Assembly (NCBI RefSeq): GCF_003309065.1
Contig: NZ_POAF01000003.1
Coordinates: forward strand, 186,001 to 250,000
From: Glutamicibacter soli
Lineage (GTDB): Bacteria; Actinomycetota; Actinomycetes; Actinomycetales; Micrococcaceae
Length of the DNA: 64,000 nucleotides
Direction: 5' to 3'
How positions within the stretch are numbered: the first letter of the stretch is position 1; each line of letters begins with the position of its first letter. The notes beneath the pieces are model-generated. The model was not told the DNA's origin and did no database searches. It saw nothing but the letters and a program-made list of their open reading frames with translations. Shown here piece after piece: positions 1 to 8,022 of this stretch. The translations under genes were made by a program, and so were the position numbers.

Positions 1-136
1 CGGTGGCAGGGCTGGACCCGGCTTCGAGCACCGAGCGTTCGAACATGTGGCTCAGAGATTCGGTGGGCAGCTTGATTTCGGCGGGAACGCCGGGCTGGTA
101 GTTGGCGGTCCAGGCAGGTGCGGATAAATTCTCCAT
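1..136 (-). CDS. Long-chain fatty-acid-CoA ligase, N-terminal fragment (runs off the window)
   Basis: Only the first 45 codons are inside the window; the gene continues past base 1. The translation begins MENLSAPAWTANYQPG and continues with IKLPTESLSHMFERSV, which matches the opening of actinobacterial FadD-type AMP-forming acyl-CoA synthetases (short N-terminal tail, then the start of the large adenylation domain). The ATG at 134-136 follows a purine-rich GGGAG that is very close to the start, so the ribosome site is not textbook. The AMP-binding motifs lie outside the window, so the exact substrate class cannot be judged. It is divergent from the topoisomerase gene. Confidence 0.6.
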   Translation of the reverse strand, partial: MENLSAPAWTANYQPGVPAEIKLPTESLSHMFERSVLEAGSSPAT

Positions 137-289
137 GCTCCCATCATGCCTTGTCCCGCATCCGCCGGAAACTTCGGCAGCGGACGCAGTCCCCGTCCCG
201 CCTTGGAATTCGCCGAGCCGCGTACCGCCGGCATTCGTGATTTTCCTAGGGTAGTGCCAAGTGCAGGAACAACATTGAGGACGGGGCGC

Positions 290-1276
290 ATGACACGCAA
301 GGATCGGCTCCCGATCATCCGCAAGGGTGCAGGCCGCGGCTTCTACTACGAGCTGGACTCGCAGAGGATTACGGACCAGCAGGAGCTGGACCGCATCAAG
401 GGATTGGCCATTCCACCGGCGTGGAAGCAGGTGCGGATTGCACGCAGCACGCGGGCCAAGGTGCAGGCCGTCGGTGTGGATGCGGCAGGACGCACCCAGT
501 CGATCTACAACCCGGTGTTCAGGGCTCGTCAAGACGAAGCGAAATTCGCCCGGATGCTGGAGTTCGGTACCGCCCTGCCGCAACTGCGCGCCCAAGTGCG
601 CAAGGACCTCCGTCGGCGTTCGGCCAACGAGCAGAAGGTTGCGGCGGCGGTCATCGCGCTCATCGACGAGCATCTGCTGCGGGTCGGAACGCCGGCCCGC
701 TCCGGTGCAGGCGTCTCCTTCGGAGCCACGACCCTGCGCCGCAAGCACGTCAAGCCGGCCCGCGCATCCTTGAAGCTGGAGTTCACCGGAAAATCGGGGC
801 AGCCCCAGTCCATTCGCGTGAGCAATCCCAAGTTGATGCGCATCCTCGAGGAATTGAAGAACATGCCAGGCCACGAGCTCTTCCGATTTCTCGATGAGAA
901 CAACCATGCGCACCGCATGGATGCCGATCGGGTGAACAGCTACCTGCGCCAGGCCATGGACGGGCCTTTCACGGCCAAGGACTTCAGGACCTGGGGCGGC
1001 ACGAGCTGCGCACTGCAGGCGCTGCTCGAGGTCCCGGGCGCCGATGCCCAGGCACCGGAGCAGCTGGCCAAGCACGCGGTGGAAACAGCGGCCGCGAAGC
1101 TCGGCAATACGCCGACGATCGCCCGGGAGTCCTATGTCGATCCAAGGGTCCTGCTGTTGTGCGAGGAACCCGAGCGGCTGGACCGGCTGCGCCGTTCGTA
1201 CCGGCAGCTGAAGACCCGCCATCACCTGGATCCTGCCGAACGCTGCCTGCTGCGGGTGCTGCGCACGGAGCCCTGA
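290..1276 (+). CDS. DNA topoisomerase IB (poxvirus/eukaryote-like type)
   Basis: A 328-residue protein with the layout of bacterial topoisomerase IB: an N-terminal strand domain containing GFYYELDSQRI, a catalytic helical domain with ALIDEHLLRVGTPA and FGATTLRRKH, the FRTWGGT segment, and the nucleophilic tyrosine in ARESYVDPRV (about residue 282). The family nicks one strand through a 3'-phosphotyrosyl bond and relaxes supercoils without ATP. The open frame extends upstream to 146, but homologous sequence begins at MTRKDRLPIIRKG, so I place the start at 290. The gene stands alone. In bacteria this enzyme is sporadic and usually auxiliary to TopA and gyrase. Confidence 0.9.
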   Translation: MTRKDRLPIIRKGAGRGFYYELDSQRITDQQELDRIKGLAIPPAWKQVRIARSTRAKVQAVGVDAAGRTQSIYNPVFRARQDEAKFARMLEFGTALPQLRAQVRKDLRRRSANEQKVAAAVIALIDEHLLRVGTPARSGAGVSFGATTLRRKHVKPARASLKLEFTGKSGQPQSIRVSNPKLMRILEELKNMPGHELFRFLDENNHAHRMDADRVNSYLRQAMDGPFTAKDFRTWGGTSCALQALLEVPGADAQAPEQLAKHAVETAAAKLGNTPTIARESYVDPRVLLLCEEPERLDRLRRSYRQLKTRHHLDPAERCLLRVLRTEP

Positions 1277-1304
1277 GCGATCTGCAGCTGCCCGAGGTCC
1301 CGCG

Positions 1305-2300
1305 CTAAAGACGACTGCGCCCCATCGAGCGGCCCTGGTCATCGAGAATCTGGCCCATCTGCTTGACGGTGCGCAGCACCACCGACCGGTCGCTGATGGC
1401 CAAACCGGACAGGCGGATTTCCAGGGCCTGCTCCAGCCGCTGCACTTGGCCCAGGTCCTTGAGCCAGACGTCCATGATCACATCGTGCGGCCCCACGGTG
1501 TGGGACACCAGACGGACCTCAGGGAGGTTTTCCAGCCTGCCGGCGATTCCCTCCAGCTTGGTGGCCGGGACGCGCATGAAATGCCAGGCGCTGACCGGCC
1601 ATCCCGAGCGTGACCTGGCCAAATCCGTGCGTTGGATAAGCGATCCGCTGCGTTGCATCAAGGCCAGCAGCTCACGGATATGCCGCGGGTTCTGGTCCAG
1701 TTCGGAGGCGATCCTGGTGGCGCTGGCTCGGCCGTCCCGATTCAGCAGGGCCAGCATTGCCCGTTCGAGCTCCGGGTTGCGGGTCGCGGAACGGCTGGTG
1801 GCAGGCAGCGGAAGGCCCGCAATGCGCGCGCTTTCGTGGGCGTCCAGTGCGCGCACCCGCCATGATCTTCCGTCGATGAGGGTGCGGGCGATGGGGTGGC
1901 TGCGCACCGAGGCCACGGAGGGTACCTTGGGCAGCTCGTCGAGCAGGTACTTTCCCAGCGCGTGCGAATCACGCGCCGCGACGGTTGCCACGATGTCGCG
2001 ACCGCCGGCGGTCAGGTCGACCGCGATGGCTTCCGGGGATTCGGCCAGCGCGAGCGCGACCTGGGTGTTGGCTCCGGAGTGGCAGTTGATCTCCACCAGC
2101 GCCGCCGCTTCCCAGGCGTTCCAGTCGAAGGTGGTGATCCAGGCGAGGCCATGGTCGGCCAGCTGCTGCCAGCGCCGGTTCAGCGTCGCGGCATCCGCGC
2201 CGAGGATCGGGGCAAGCTGGGTCCACGGGGCTCGCGGGCGGATTTGCAGGGCGTTAATAATCCGCAGATCGAGGGCATCAACCGAATAATCCTGCAACAT
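1305..2300 (-). CDS. Double-length Lrp/AsnC-family transcriptional regulator
   Basis: A 331-residue protein, about twice the usual 150-170 residues of Lrp/AsnC proteins. It contains two copies of the unit: a first AsnC helix-turn-helix (LDLRIINALQIRPRAPW) with a ligand-binding part, then a second helix-turn-helix (LERAMLALLNRDGRAS) followed by a RAM-like domain (VRLVSHTVGPHDVIMDVWL). It is thus a fused dimer. The ATG at 2298-2300 is chosen because AGGAG precedes it; an in-frame TTG 24 bases upstream lacks a ribosome site. It is divergent from the MFS/amidohydrolase operon across about 110 bp, so it probably senses an amino-acid-like ligand and controls that operon. Confidence 0.85.
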   Translation of the reverse strand: MLQDYSVDALDLRIINALQIRPRAPWTQLAPILGADAATLNRRWQQLADHGLAWITTFDWNAWEAAALVEINCHSGANTQVALALAESPEAIAVDLTAGGRDIVATVAARDSHALGKYLLDELPKVPSVASVRSHPIARTLIDGRSWRVRALDAHESARIAGLPLPATSRSATRNPELERAMLALLNRDGRASATRIASELDQNPRHIRELLALMQRSGSLIQRTDLARSRSGWPVSAWHFMRVPATKLEGIAGRLENLPEVRLVSHTVGPHDVIMDVWLKDLGQVQRLEQALEIRLSGLAISDRSVVLRTVKQMGQILDDQGRSMGRSRL

Positions 2301-2411
2301 GACTCCTATATCGTCTACTTTCAAGCATAGTGCTTAGAAACTCGGCAGGTATTTATAGCTTTATCTCGGCTCGAACAACTCGCTGCCTTCATTGAAGTAT
2401 CGGATCATCAG

Positions 2412-3881
2412 ATGTCATCAACAACTCGCACCACCAGGAAGGTGGCCGGCGGAGCCGTCGGCTTCCTGATCGTCATGGAATTCGGTTCCGGCCTGCTGCA
2501 AGGCTGGTTCCCTCCCCTGCTCTCCCGTATCGGCTCGGATTTCGGTGTGGAAGCCGCGGCCCTGAACTGGGTCATGGTCATCTACTTGCTGATGACTGTT
2601 GCGTTCGTGCCCATCATCGGCAAGCTCGGGGACCTGTACGGGCACAAGAAGATGCTGCTGATCACGGTCTGCCTGGTCGCGGCCGGTTCGTTGCTGGTGG
2701 CTTTTGCTCCGAGCTTCACCTGGCTGCTGGTTGGCCGCGCGCTGCAGGCCCCGCTGGGCGCCTTCCTCCCGCTGGAATTCGCGATTGTGCGCAGCCGCGA
2801 CGAGGGGTCGGCCGGGCGCAGCATCGGCAAGCTCGTGGGCGCTTTGACCCTGGGCGGCGCGCTGGGCGCCATGTTCTCCGGCGTACTGCTGTCCGCTTTT
2901 GACGACTTGACCCTGGTGCTGCTGGCGCCGGCGCTGTTCCTGGTGTTGTGCATCCCGGTGGTGGCCTGGCTGGTTCCCGAGTCCAGCACCCGCACGGCCG
3001 GAACGATCGACTGGGCCGGCGCCGTGCTGCTGACCGCGGGCCTGCTGTCCGCCCTGTTGGGCATTTCCAACGCCGCGACCTGGGGCTGGGATTCGGCCGC
3101 CACGTGGGGCACCATTATCGGCGGCCTGGTCTTGCTGGTGCTCTGGGTGCGCGTGGAAGGCCGCGTGGCCTACCCGCTGATCGACCTGAAGGTGCTCACC
3201 GGCACCGGCATCGGCCTGCCGATTGTCGCCGCGGCGTTCTTCGGCGCCCAGATGTTCGGTTCGCAGACCGCCGGGTCGCTGTTCATCATGACCGACCCGA
3301 ACACCTACGGTTTCGGCCTGGGGCTGGGCAGCTCGGCCATCGGCCTGCTGTTCCTGGTGCTGGCGCTGATGACGTTCATCGGCACCACCCAAGCCGACCG
3401 CATCGGCTCGAAGATCGGTGCGCGTGCCGCGATCATCGCCGGCTCGGTGCTTTCCGCATTGTCCTTCGGCGGCATGATCCTGATGGCGGACAACGCCACG
3501 GCCTTCATGGTGTCCATGGCCATCGGCGCCTTCGGCAACGGCCTGATCCTCGGCCTGCTGCCGGCCATCGTGGTGCGCAAGTCCCCGGCTGATTCGGTGG
3601 CTATCGCCTCCGCGCTGTACAACACCACCCGCACCGCCTCCGGCTCGGTCTCCGGCGCCGTGTTCGCCCTGGTGATGTCCTCGGCACTGGTGACCGTCAC
3701 GGTGGACGGCACCTCGAGCACGGTGTCGGCCGACAGCACCTACGTGGCCGTCTGGATCATCTGCGCCGTGCTGTCCCTGGGAGTGGCCCTGCTGGCCCTG
3801 CGCTTCCGCGACACCCCCACGCCCGCTGGCGCCCCGGCGGAGTCGACCCCCGTAGCGGCCGCAGCGGCCGAAGGAGAATAA
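2412..3881 (+). CDS. MFS drug:H+ antiporter-type permease (DHA2-like)
   Basis: A 489-residue, very hydrophobic protein with roughly 14 predicted membrane segments. The major-facilitator motif A is visible between helices 2 and 3 (GKLGDLYGHKKM, near residue 70), and the size and helix number fit the DHA2 subgroup of exporters. The C-terminus is a short Pro/Ala-rich cytoplasmic tail. It lies 3 bp upstream of an M20 amidohydrolase and is surely cotranscribed with it, so the transported compound may be the substrate or product of that hydrolase rather than a drug. The flanking AsnC-type regulator is divergent. Confidence 0.85.
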   Translation: MSSTTRTTRKVAGGAVGFLIVMEFGSGLLQGWFPPLLSRIGSDFGVEAAALNWVMVIYLLMTVAFVPIIGKLGDLYGHKKMLLITVCLVAAGSLLVAFAPSFTWLLVGRALQAPLGAFLPLEFAIVRSRDEGSAGRSIGKLVGALTLGGALGAMFSGVLLSAFDDLTLVLLAPALFLVLCIPVVAWLVPESSTRTAGTIDWAGAVLLTAGLLSALLGISNAATWGWDSAATWGTIIGGLVLLVLWVRVEGRVAYPLIDLKVLTGTGIGLPIVAAAFFGAQMFGSQTAGSLFIMTDPNTYGFGLGLGSSAIGLLFLVLALMTFIGTTQADRIGSKIGARAAIIAGSVLSALSFGGMILMADNATAFMVSMAIGAFGNGLILGLLPAIVVRKSPADSVAIASALYNTTRTASGSVSGAVFALVMSSALVTVTVDGTSSTVSADSTYVAVWIICAVLSLGVALLALRFRDTPTPAGAPAESTPVAAAAAEGE

Positions 3882-3884
3882 CCC

Positions 3885-5087
3885 ATGGAACTGGCCCCCG
3901 CTTCATCCACCGCACAGCGCCTGCAGCAGGCCGTGGCAACACACAGCCAAACCCTGCTGGGCCTGTCCGCGGCCCTGCATGCCGACCCGGAAATCGCGTT
4001 CAACGAACACCGCTCCGTGGCCCGCGTCGCTGCCCCGCTGGAACAGGCTGGCTTCAATGTGCAGCTCGGCGGCTTCGATCTGGAGACCAGCCTGCGTGCT
4101 GAATTCGGCAGCGGTTCGCTGACGGTGGGCATCTGCGCGGAATACGATGCGCTGCCTGGCATCGGGCACGCCTGCGGGCACAACATCATCGCCTCCGGCG
4201 CCGTCGGAGCCGCGCTGGCGCTGGCGCAGGTGGCCGAGGAGCTGGACCTGCGTGTGGTGCTGCTGGGCACCCCGGCCGAGGAAGACGGCGGCGGCAAGGA
4301 ACTGATGCTGCGCGCCGGGGCCTTCGACGACGTGGACTTCGCCATCATGGTGCACCCGACCCCGGGCATGGACATCGACTGCACCGGCACCTCCTCGCAG
4401 GGCTGCGACCGCTTCAAGGTCCACTTCACCGGCACCGCCTCCCATGCAGCGGCCGCACCCTCGCACGGGGTTAACGCCTCCAATGCCGCGACCATCGCCC
4501 AGGTGGCCATCGGCCTGCTGCGCCAGCAGCTGCCCGACGGCATCCGCATCAACGCAGTGGTACTACCCACCAAGGCCGTGACCAACGTGATCCAGGCGCA
4601 GGCCAGCCTGGAGATCGAGGTCCGCGCCCACGACGCCGCGCTGCAGCAGGAGGTCAAGGACAAGGTGCTGCGCGCCTGCCACGGCGCGGCGCTGGCCAGC
4701 GGCTGCGAGATGGACTGGGAGCAGTCCTGCCCCGCCTACCTTCCGGTGCTGCAGGACGAGCGCATCCTTTCCCGCTGGAACAACTCCCTTCGTGCCACCG
4801 GCAGGAACCTGCTGCAGCTTCCGGCAGGCAGCACCGGCGGAGGCTCCACCGACATGGGCAACGTGTCCCAGTACCTGCCGGCGATCCACCCGGTGATTGC
4901 CGTGCTGGACGCGGTCGGCATGCCGCACACCGCCGCGTTCGCCGCGGAGACCTGCTCGGCCGGCGCCGACCAGGCGGTGCTTGACGCCGCGGTGGCGCTG
5001 GCCGGCACGGCAGCGGACGTCGCTGCCGATACCGAGCTGCGCCAGGCGCTGCTCCAGGAACGTCGGGAGCGCAAGCCCCGCGCCTGA
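3885..5087 (+). CDS. M20-family amidohydrolase (AbgA/PM20D2-like)
   Basis: A 400-residue M20 metallopeptidase. Metal ligands are in EYDALPGIGHACGHN (residues 86-100), the catalytic glutamates in TPAEEDGGGK (about 132-133), a dimerisation-domain histidine in GTASHAAAAPSHG, and a late motif GGGSTDMGNVS. The spacing resembles aminobenzoyl-glutamate and N-acyl amino-acid hydrolases. These enzymes cleave amide bonds of acylated or conjugated amino acids or dipeptides in the cytosol using two zinc or manganese ions. The start has GGAGA seven or eight bases upstream and follows the permease by 3 bp. The exact substrate cannot be read from sequence. Confidence 0.85.
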   Translation: MELAPASSTAQRLQQAVATHSQTLLGLSAALHADPEIAFNEHRSVARVAAPLEQAGFNVQLGGFDLETSLRAEFGSGSLTVGICAEYDALPGIGHACGHNIIASGAVGAALALAQVAEELDLRVVLLGTPAEEDGGGKELMLRAGAFDDVDFAIMVHPTPGMDIDCTGTSSQGCDRFKVHFTGTASHAAAAPSHGVNASNAATIAQVAIGLLRQQLPDGIRINAVVLPTKAVTNVIQAQASLEIEVRAHDAALQQEVKDKVLRACHGAALASGCEMDWEQSCPAYLPVLQDERILSRWNNSLRATGRNLLQLPAGSTGGGSTDMGNVSQYLPAIHPVIAVLDAVGMPHTAAFAAETCSAGADQAVLDAAVALAGTAADVAADTELRQALLQERRERKPRA

Positions 5088-5099
5088 TCTTCCCCGCAT

Positions 5100-5146
5100 G
5101 TGCCCCACCATCGTAGACCCCCAACTGCCGTGGTGGGGCACTTTTT
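5100..5146 (+). terminator. Rho-independent terminator of the MFS/M20 operon
   Basis: A perfect 11-bp inverted repeat (GTGCCCCACCA at 5100-5110, TGGTGGGGCAC at 5131-5141) closes a 20-nt loop and is followed by five T residues (5142-5146). It lies 13 bases after the amidohydrolase stop codon. Confidence 0.85.
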
Positions 5147-5296
5147 GGTCGCCCCACCCTCGGCATGTTTCAGCAACAACTCAACAGGATTGACAATATC
5201 GCTGTCCTGGAAGTCGATGGGAGCCTAGCCTCAGGCAGAAAGGACTTGATTCTCCGCTTTTCCCCGCGAATTCGACTGCACCATCTGACCGCAGCC

Positions 5297-5590
5297 ATGG
5301 CCGCCGAGCCCTTCCGCATCAAGGAACTGTCTCCTGTTGAACTGCTGGATGCCGTGGTGCAGCGCACCGTCGAGGTCGAGCCGACCATCAATCTGGGCGG
5401 ATACCCGTGCGGCGGCAAACGCCCTGCGCAATTCCGGTGTCATGCCCGAAGAAGTGTCCACCGGCGTGCAGATCGGGGGACGCACCTAGAATAAGTCATG
5501 GTCTTCGCCCTGGGCTTCGCACTGGAAGCCGAGCTTGATTTGTGGACCCAGCCTTCATGGTGGCCGCAGGTGGTGGCGGCTAACGCCTAG
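5297..5590 (+). pseudogene. Amidase-signature enzyme remnant, internally deleted and frameshifted
   Basis: The first part reads MAAEPFRIKELSPVELLDAV, the N-terminal helix region of amidase-signature hydrolases. About 110 bases later a different frame reads AANALRNSGVMPEEV and STGVQIGGRT, and a third frame reads FALGFALEAELDLWTQPSWW up to a stop at 5590; these are the last 50 or so residues of the same family. The whole catalytic core (the GGSSGG loop with the Ser-Ser-Lys triad, about 380 residues) is missing. This is a dead gene produced by one large internal deletion plus small frameshifts. No function is expected. Confidence 0.75.
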
Positions 5591-5767
5591 AGCACCTCAT
5601 GAGTCTGACCGGGCTGTTGTCTCCTCCGACGGCCCGGGCATCTCATTGTCCGCAGTAGTCCGCAGCGAATGAAGTGCGCGTCCTACTCCTGCACAGCATT
5701 TCAAGAGCCATTTGTAGTCGTTCTCCTCAAGGTTGATCACGAACGCACGGCGCTCGCAGATCAGCCC

Positions 5768-6073
5768 CTAGCGCATGACGAAGACCTCTCCCATGGTCAT
5801 GCGCAACTGCTCTCCATTGGCTCGGTGGGTTTCACCGTGGATCTCCGCCATGACTGTGTCGTCCTCCTCGGCCATGCGCACGATGCGCAGCAGCGGATAT
5901 CCGGTGAAGTCCTCGTTCTCTATGGCGGCATCATCGGCTTGTTTGCCGGTGAGGCGGAAATGCCCGAAGACGGTCCAGACGATGTCCTCGGTCAGACAGG
6001 CCAGGATCTGGGTATGGTCGTTCTTGTTGAATCCGTCGATGTATTTTTGGACCGTTTCCTTGTTCACTGACAT
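5768..6073 (-). CDS. SnoaL/NTF2-like protein, probably truncated by an amber codon
   Basis: A 101-codon frame starting MSVNKETVQKYIDGFNK with GGAG seven bases before the ATG. It follows the NTF2-fold pattern of small polyketide-cyclase/ketosteroid-isomerase relatives: helix, LTEDIVWTVFG, then strand-rich MAEIHGETHRANGEQ. It ends FVMR-TAG, but the same frame continues as GLICERRAFVINLEENDYK, the expected last strand and C-terminus of the family. A single GAG-to-TAG change at 5768-5770 would explain this. Without the last strand the fold is probably unstable, so this is most likely a nonsense pseudogene. It lies downstream of a cupin gene, separated by a strong terminator. Confidence 0.65.
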   Translation of the reverse strand: MSVNKETVQKYIDGFNKNDHTQILACLTEDIVWTVFGHFRLTGKQADDAAIENEDFTGYPLLRIVRMAEEDDTVMAEIHGETHRANGEQLRMTMGEVFVMR

Positions 6074-6143
6074 TTTCCCGCTCCTCAACGCCGGCAGGGA
6101 TTTCAGGCTAGATCCGTCGGCCGCGTTTGGGAATGCCGAAAAA

Positions 6144-6194
6144 GCAGCAGGCGGTGAAATGAACAAAATTTTTGTTCATTTCACCGCCTGCTGC
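6144..6194 (-). terminator. Very long perfect hairpin terminator after the cupin gene
   Basis: Bases 6144-6168 and 6170-6194 form a perfect 25-bp inverted repeat around one central base. On the minus strand the stem is followed by TTTTT (6143-6139), so it terminates transcripts from the cupin gene that stops at 6209. The stem is roughly twice the usual length, and its centre is AT-rich. Confidence 0.8.
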
Positions 6195-6208
6195 GGGTCT
6201 GCCGGAGG

Positions 6209-6589
6209 TTACTTCGCCAGGTACATCTTGCGCAGCGGTGCCTCAAGCACCCAGGTGGTGTTCATGCCCTCGCGCAGGTGGCAGATGCTGCCCGGAACCA
6301 GGTTCACGGTCTGCTCCTCGAAGCCATTGACCGGATGGATCGTGACGCTCGCGGTGCCCGACAGCACAATGAACAATTCCTCGGCCTCGACATCGCTCAT
6401 CGTGCCGGCGCTCATCTCCCACAGGCCGAACTCGGCGCCGAAGATCTCGCCCAGCGATTCGGCGGCGGTGGTCGGGTCCCCGGCCAGCGACTGCTCCGCA
6501 GGCACCGGCTCGTGGGCCAGTTCAACGGACAGTGCGTCGACGCTGCGGGTGTTCGCCCCGATCTCGAAGACGGTGGTGTTTTCGCTCAT
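6209..6589 (-). CDS. Cupin-domain protein (EutQ/DUF861-like)
   Basis: A 126-residue single-domain cupin. The second half shows the double-stranded beta-helix pattern: FGLWEMSAGTMSDVEAEELF, then FIVLSGTASVTIHP, VNLVPGSICHLREGMNTTWV and LRKMYLAK. The usual cupin metal-binding His-X-His is not obvious, which fits the (S)-ureidoglycine aminohydrolase-like/EutQ group, where ligands vary. The start codon overlaps the stop of the upstream frame by ATGA, so the two are translationally coupled, suggesting the cupin once served the flavoenzyme whose C-terminus is encoded upstream. Substrate unknown. Confidence 0.75.
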   Translation of the reverse strand: MSENTTVFEIGANTRSVDALSVELAHEPVPAEQSLAGDPTTAAESLGEIFGAEFGLWEMSAGTMSDVEAEELFIVLSGTASVTIHPVNGFEEQTVNLVPGSICHLREGMNTTWVLEAPLRKMYLAK

Positions 6590-6858
6590 GAATCAAATCC
6601 CATTCCAATAGCATCCATGGTTCGCAGGAGCAGTCCCCGCTTGCCTTCGCGGCGATCAGCGCGCGCCATGGCCGAAGTCATCATCTTAACCCCTAGCCAA
6701 GCCGCCGGTTCCGGAGGGAACGGCAGCGGCTTCTTCTTGGCCATTTCCAGGACGGTCAACTCGGGCAGCTTGTGCAGCATATCCCAGCCGATGGCCTCGC
6801 GCTGCTTTTCGGTCAGGGCGTGGCCGGCGCAAGGGTGATCCTCGAGAGCGCCAAGCAT
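6586..6858 (-). CDS. C-terminal fragment of an FAD-dependent oxidoreductase (likely truncated gene)
   Basis: A 90-codon frame. Its second half, PLPFPPEPAAWLGVK followed by SAMARADRREGKRGLLLRTM and DAIGMGFDS, resembles the conserved C-terminal tail of actinobacterial FAD-dependent oxidoreductases of about 450-500 residues. No FAD-binding GxGxxG motif precedes it, and an in-frame stop lies just upstream of the ATG, so at least 80 percent of the enzyme is missing. A GAGG sits a few bases before the ATG, so the fragment may still be translated and may keep the coupled cupin gene expressed. The family link is from memory of the tail motif. Confidence 0.5.
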   Translation of the reverse strand: MLGALEDHPCAGHALTEKQREAIGWDMLHKLPELTVLEMAKKKPLPFPPEPAAWLGVKMMTSAMARADRREGKRGLLLRTMDAIGMGFDS

Positions 6859-6931
6859 CTTGCCTCAGCATCCCCCTGACCGGGAGCATTCTGTCACTCC
6901 TAGTCACGGTCGGCCAGCGTAGGCTTTGGAG

Positions 6932-7225
6932 ATGAGTAACCAAATACCCTGCGAGGACCAAAGGCTCCTCCGGATCTTTTGCGATTACGGTGCCGAATGG
7001 CCGCTGTGGGAATGCGGCATGCAGGTCCCGGAGGACTACGGCCTGTCCGACACCCTCTGCGCCCGGCTTTCGCAGTGGAATACCCAATTCCAGGAGCACA
7101 TGCATTGGGATCACGGCTGGCGCATGGGATTCGACGTTCGGCGGTGGACACAGACCGGCCATCGACTGGCCAAAGACGTTCAACGCGAAGTCGGGCCCTC
7201 TATCATCGTCCGCTACTGGCAGTGA
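6932..7225 (+). CDS. Conserved hypothetical protein, 97 residues
   Basis: A short soluble protein, MSNQIPCEDQRLLRIFCDYG and onward, rich in Trp and acidic residues (AEWPLWECGM, WNTQFQEHMHWDHGW). It has no signal peptide or membrane segment. The composition and a final FDVRRWTQTGHRLAKDVQRE helix resemble small actinobacterial proteins of unknown role that I recognise only as a pattern. I place the start at ATG 6932; an in-frame TTG at 6926 is possible. It is divergent from the FAD-oxidoreductase fragment and followed by a hairpin. No function is proposed. Confidence 0.6.
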   Translation: MSNQIPCEDQRLLRIFCDYGAEWPLWECGMQVPEDYGLSDTLCARLSQWNTQFQEHMHWDHGWRMGFDVRRWTQTGHRLAKDVQREVGPSIIVRYWQ

Positions 7226-7252
7226 CCCGCAATCCGACTCGCATTGAAGGTA

Positions 7253-7290
7253 GCAGCCTGCCGGATTCGTGCGGATCCGGAGGCTGTTGC
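7253..7290 (+). terminator. Hairpin downstream of the 97-residue protein
   Basis: CAGCCT plus CCGGAT (7254-7266, one bulged G) pair with ATCCGG plus AGGCTG (7275-7286). The hairpin lies 28 bases after the stop codon. There is no real T-run, so termination is plausible but not certain. Confidence 0.45.
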
Positions 7291-7319
7291 TAATCCATTT
7301 CCTATCGGTGCCCGATGCT

Positions 7320-7600
7320 GCTTGGCGACGACTACCACGGCAGCCAGGGAATGTGCGCGTAGGTGGTTTTCTGCGCTTCTACTGCCCTAATGAAACGCTC
7401 CAAGAATCCATCGCGCCCAGCGGCTTGTTGACGATGCCATCTAATTCAGGGACCGACCGGTTGCCGTAGTTCGAGAGGTTATCGGTGCGCAGGATCGAGA
7501 ACGTCCCCATCGGGTTCCCACTCGACACGTACCAGCTGGTGTAGAACAGATTGCTTCCCTTGCGGGCACCCGGGTCGGAGATCAGCGCGGGTAAGGCGCC
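7320..7600 (-). pseudogene. Remnant of an ABC-transporter solute-binding protein (peptide/nickel family 5)
   Basis: On the minus strand one frame reads GSNLFYTSWYVSSGNPMGTF, then LRTDNLSNYGNRSVPELDGI and VNKPLGAMD, which is the late region of family-5 extracytoplasmic binding proteins. A shifted frame then gives GFLERFIRAVEAQKTTYAHI and PWLPW, an amber codon at 7332-7334, and SSPSS, the usual C-terminal stretch of the same family. Only about 95 of some 500 codons remain, and at least one frameshift and one nonsense codon interrupt them. No permease or ATPase genes for such a system are nearby. Confidence 0.55.
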
Positions 7601-7628
7601 CCGGGGGTGGCGGTGTTGGTCTTGGTCT

Positions 7629-8000
7629 TCAGCCCAATCTATTCGGCCGCCGCTGCAGGTGCCTGAGATCACCGCGAATTCGTTTCCCATCGGCCCGGTG
7701 GTGACGGCGATTTCCTCGCGCTTCATGCTCTGCTCTTCGATAAGTTTGGTCATCGCTTCCAAGGCGTACGGGTAGGCCGGCAGGTTCGCGGAGGCGGCTT
7801 TGCAGGTGGTCTCGCCGTCCGGCCCCACGCCGACTCGATGGTGAATGAATCGTTTGGCTTGCCATAGCCCGGACAGCCGCAAGCACCACACCGTCGCGAT
7901 CAATGGCCATCAGCAGCGCCTTCTCCGAGGAATGCAGCCCATCGATTGCGTTGGCCGGAACCACCCAACCGTCATCGACCTCGCCTAGCTTCATAGCGTT
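7629..8000 (-). pseudogene. Frameshifted coding remnant of unknown family
   Basis: Reading the minus strand from about 8000, coding-like sequence switches frame: MKLGEVDDGWVVPANAIDGL, then SSEKALLMAIDRDGVV, then in other frames LRLSG, YGKPNDSFTIES, and finally VGVGPDGETTCKAASANLPA with YALEAMTKLIEEQSMKREEI and AVTTGPMGNEFAVIS. The continuity across three frames argues for a real gene with several small indels. I cannot name the family. It abuts the binding-protein remnant, and the two may be pieces joined by a deletion. Confidence 0.4.
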
Positions 8001-8022
8001 GCTGCGGGCCACGGGGACGGGC

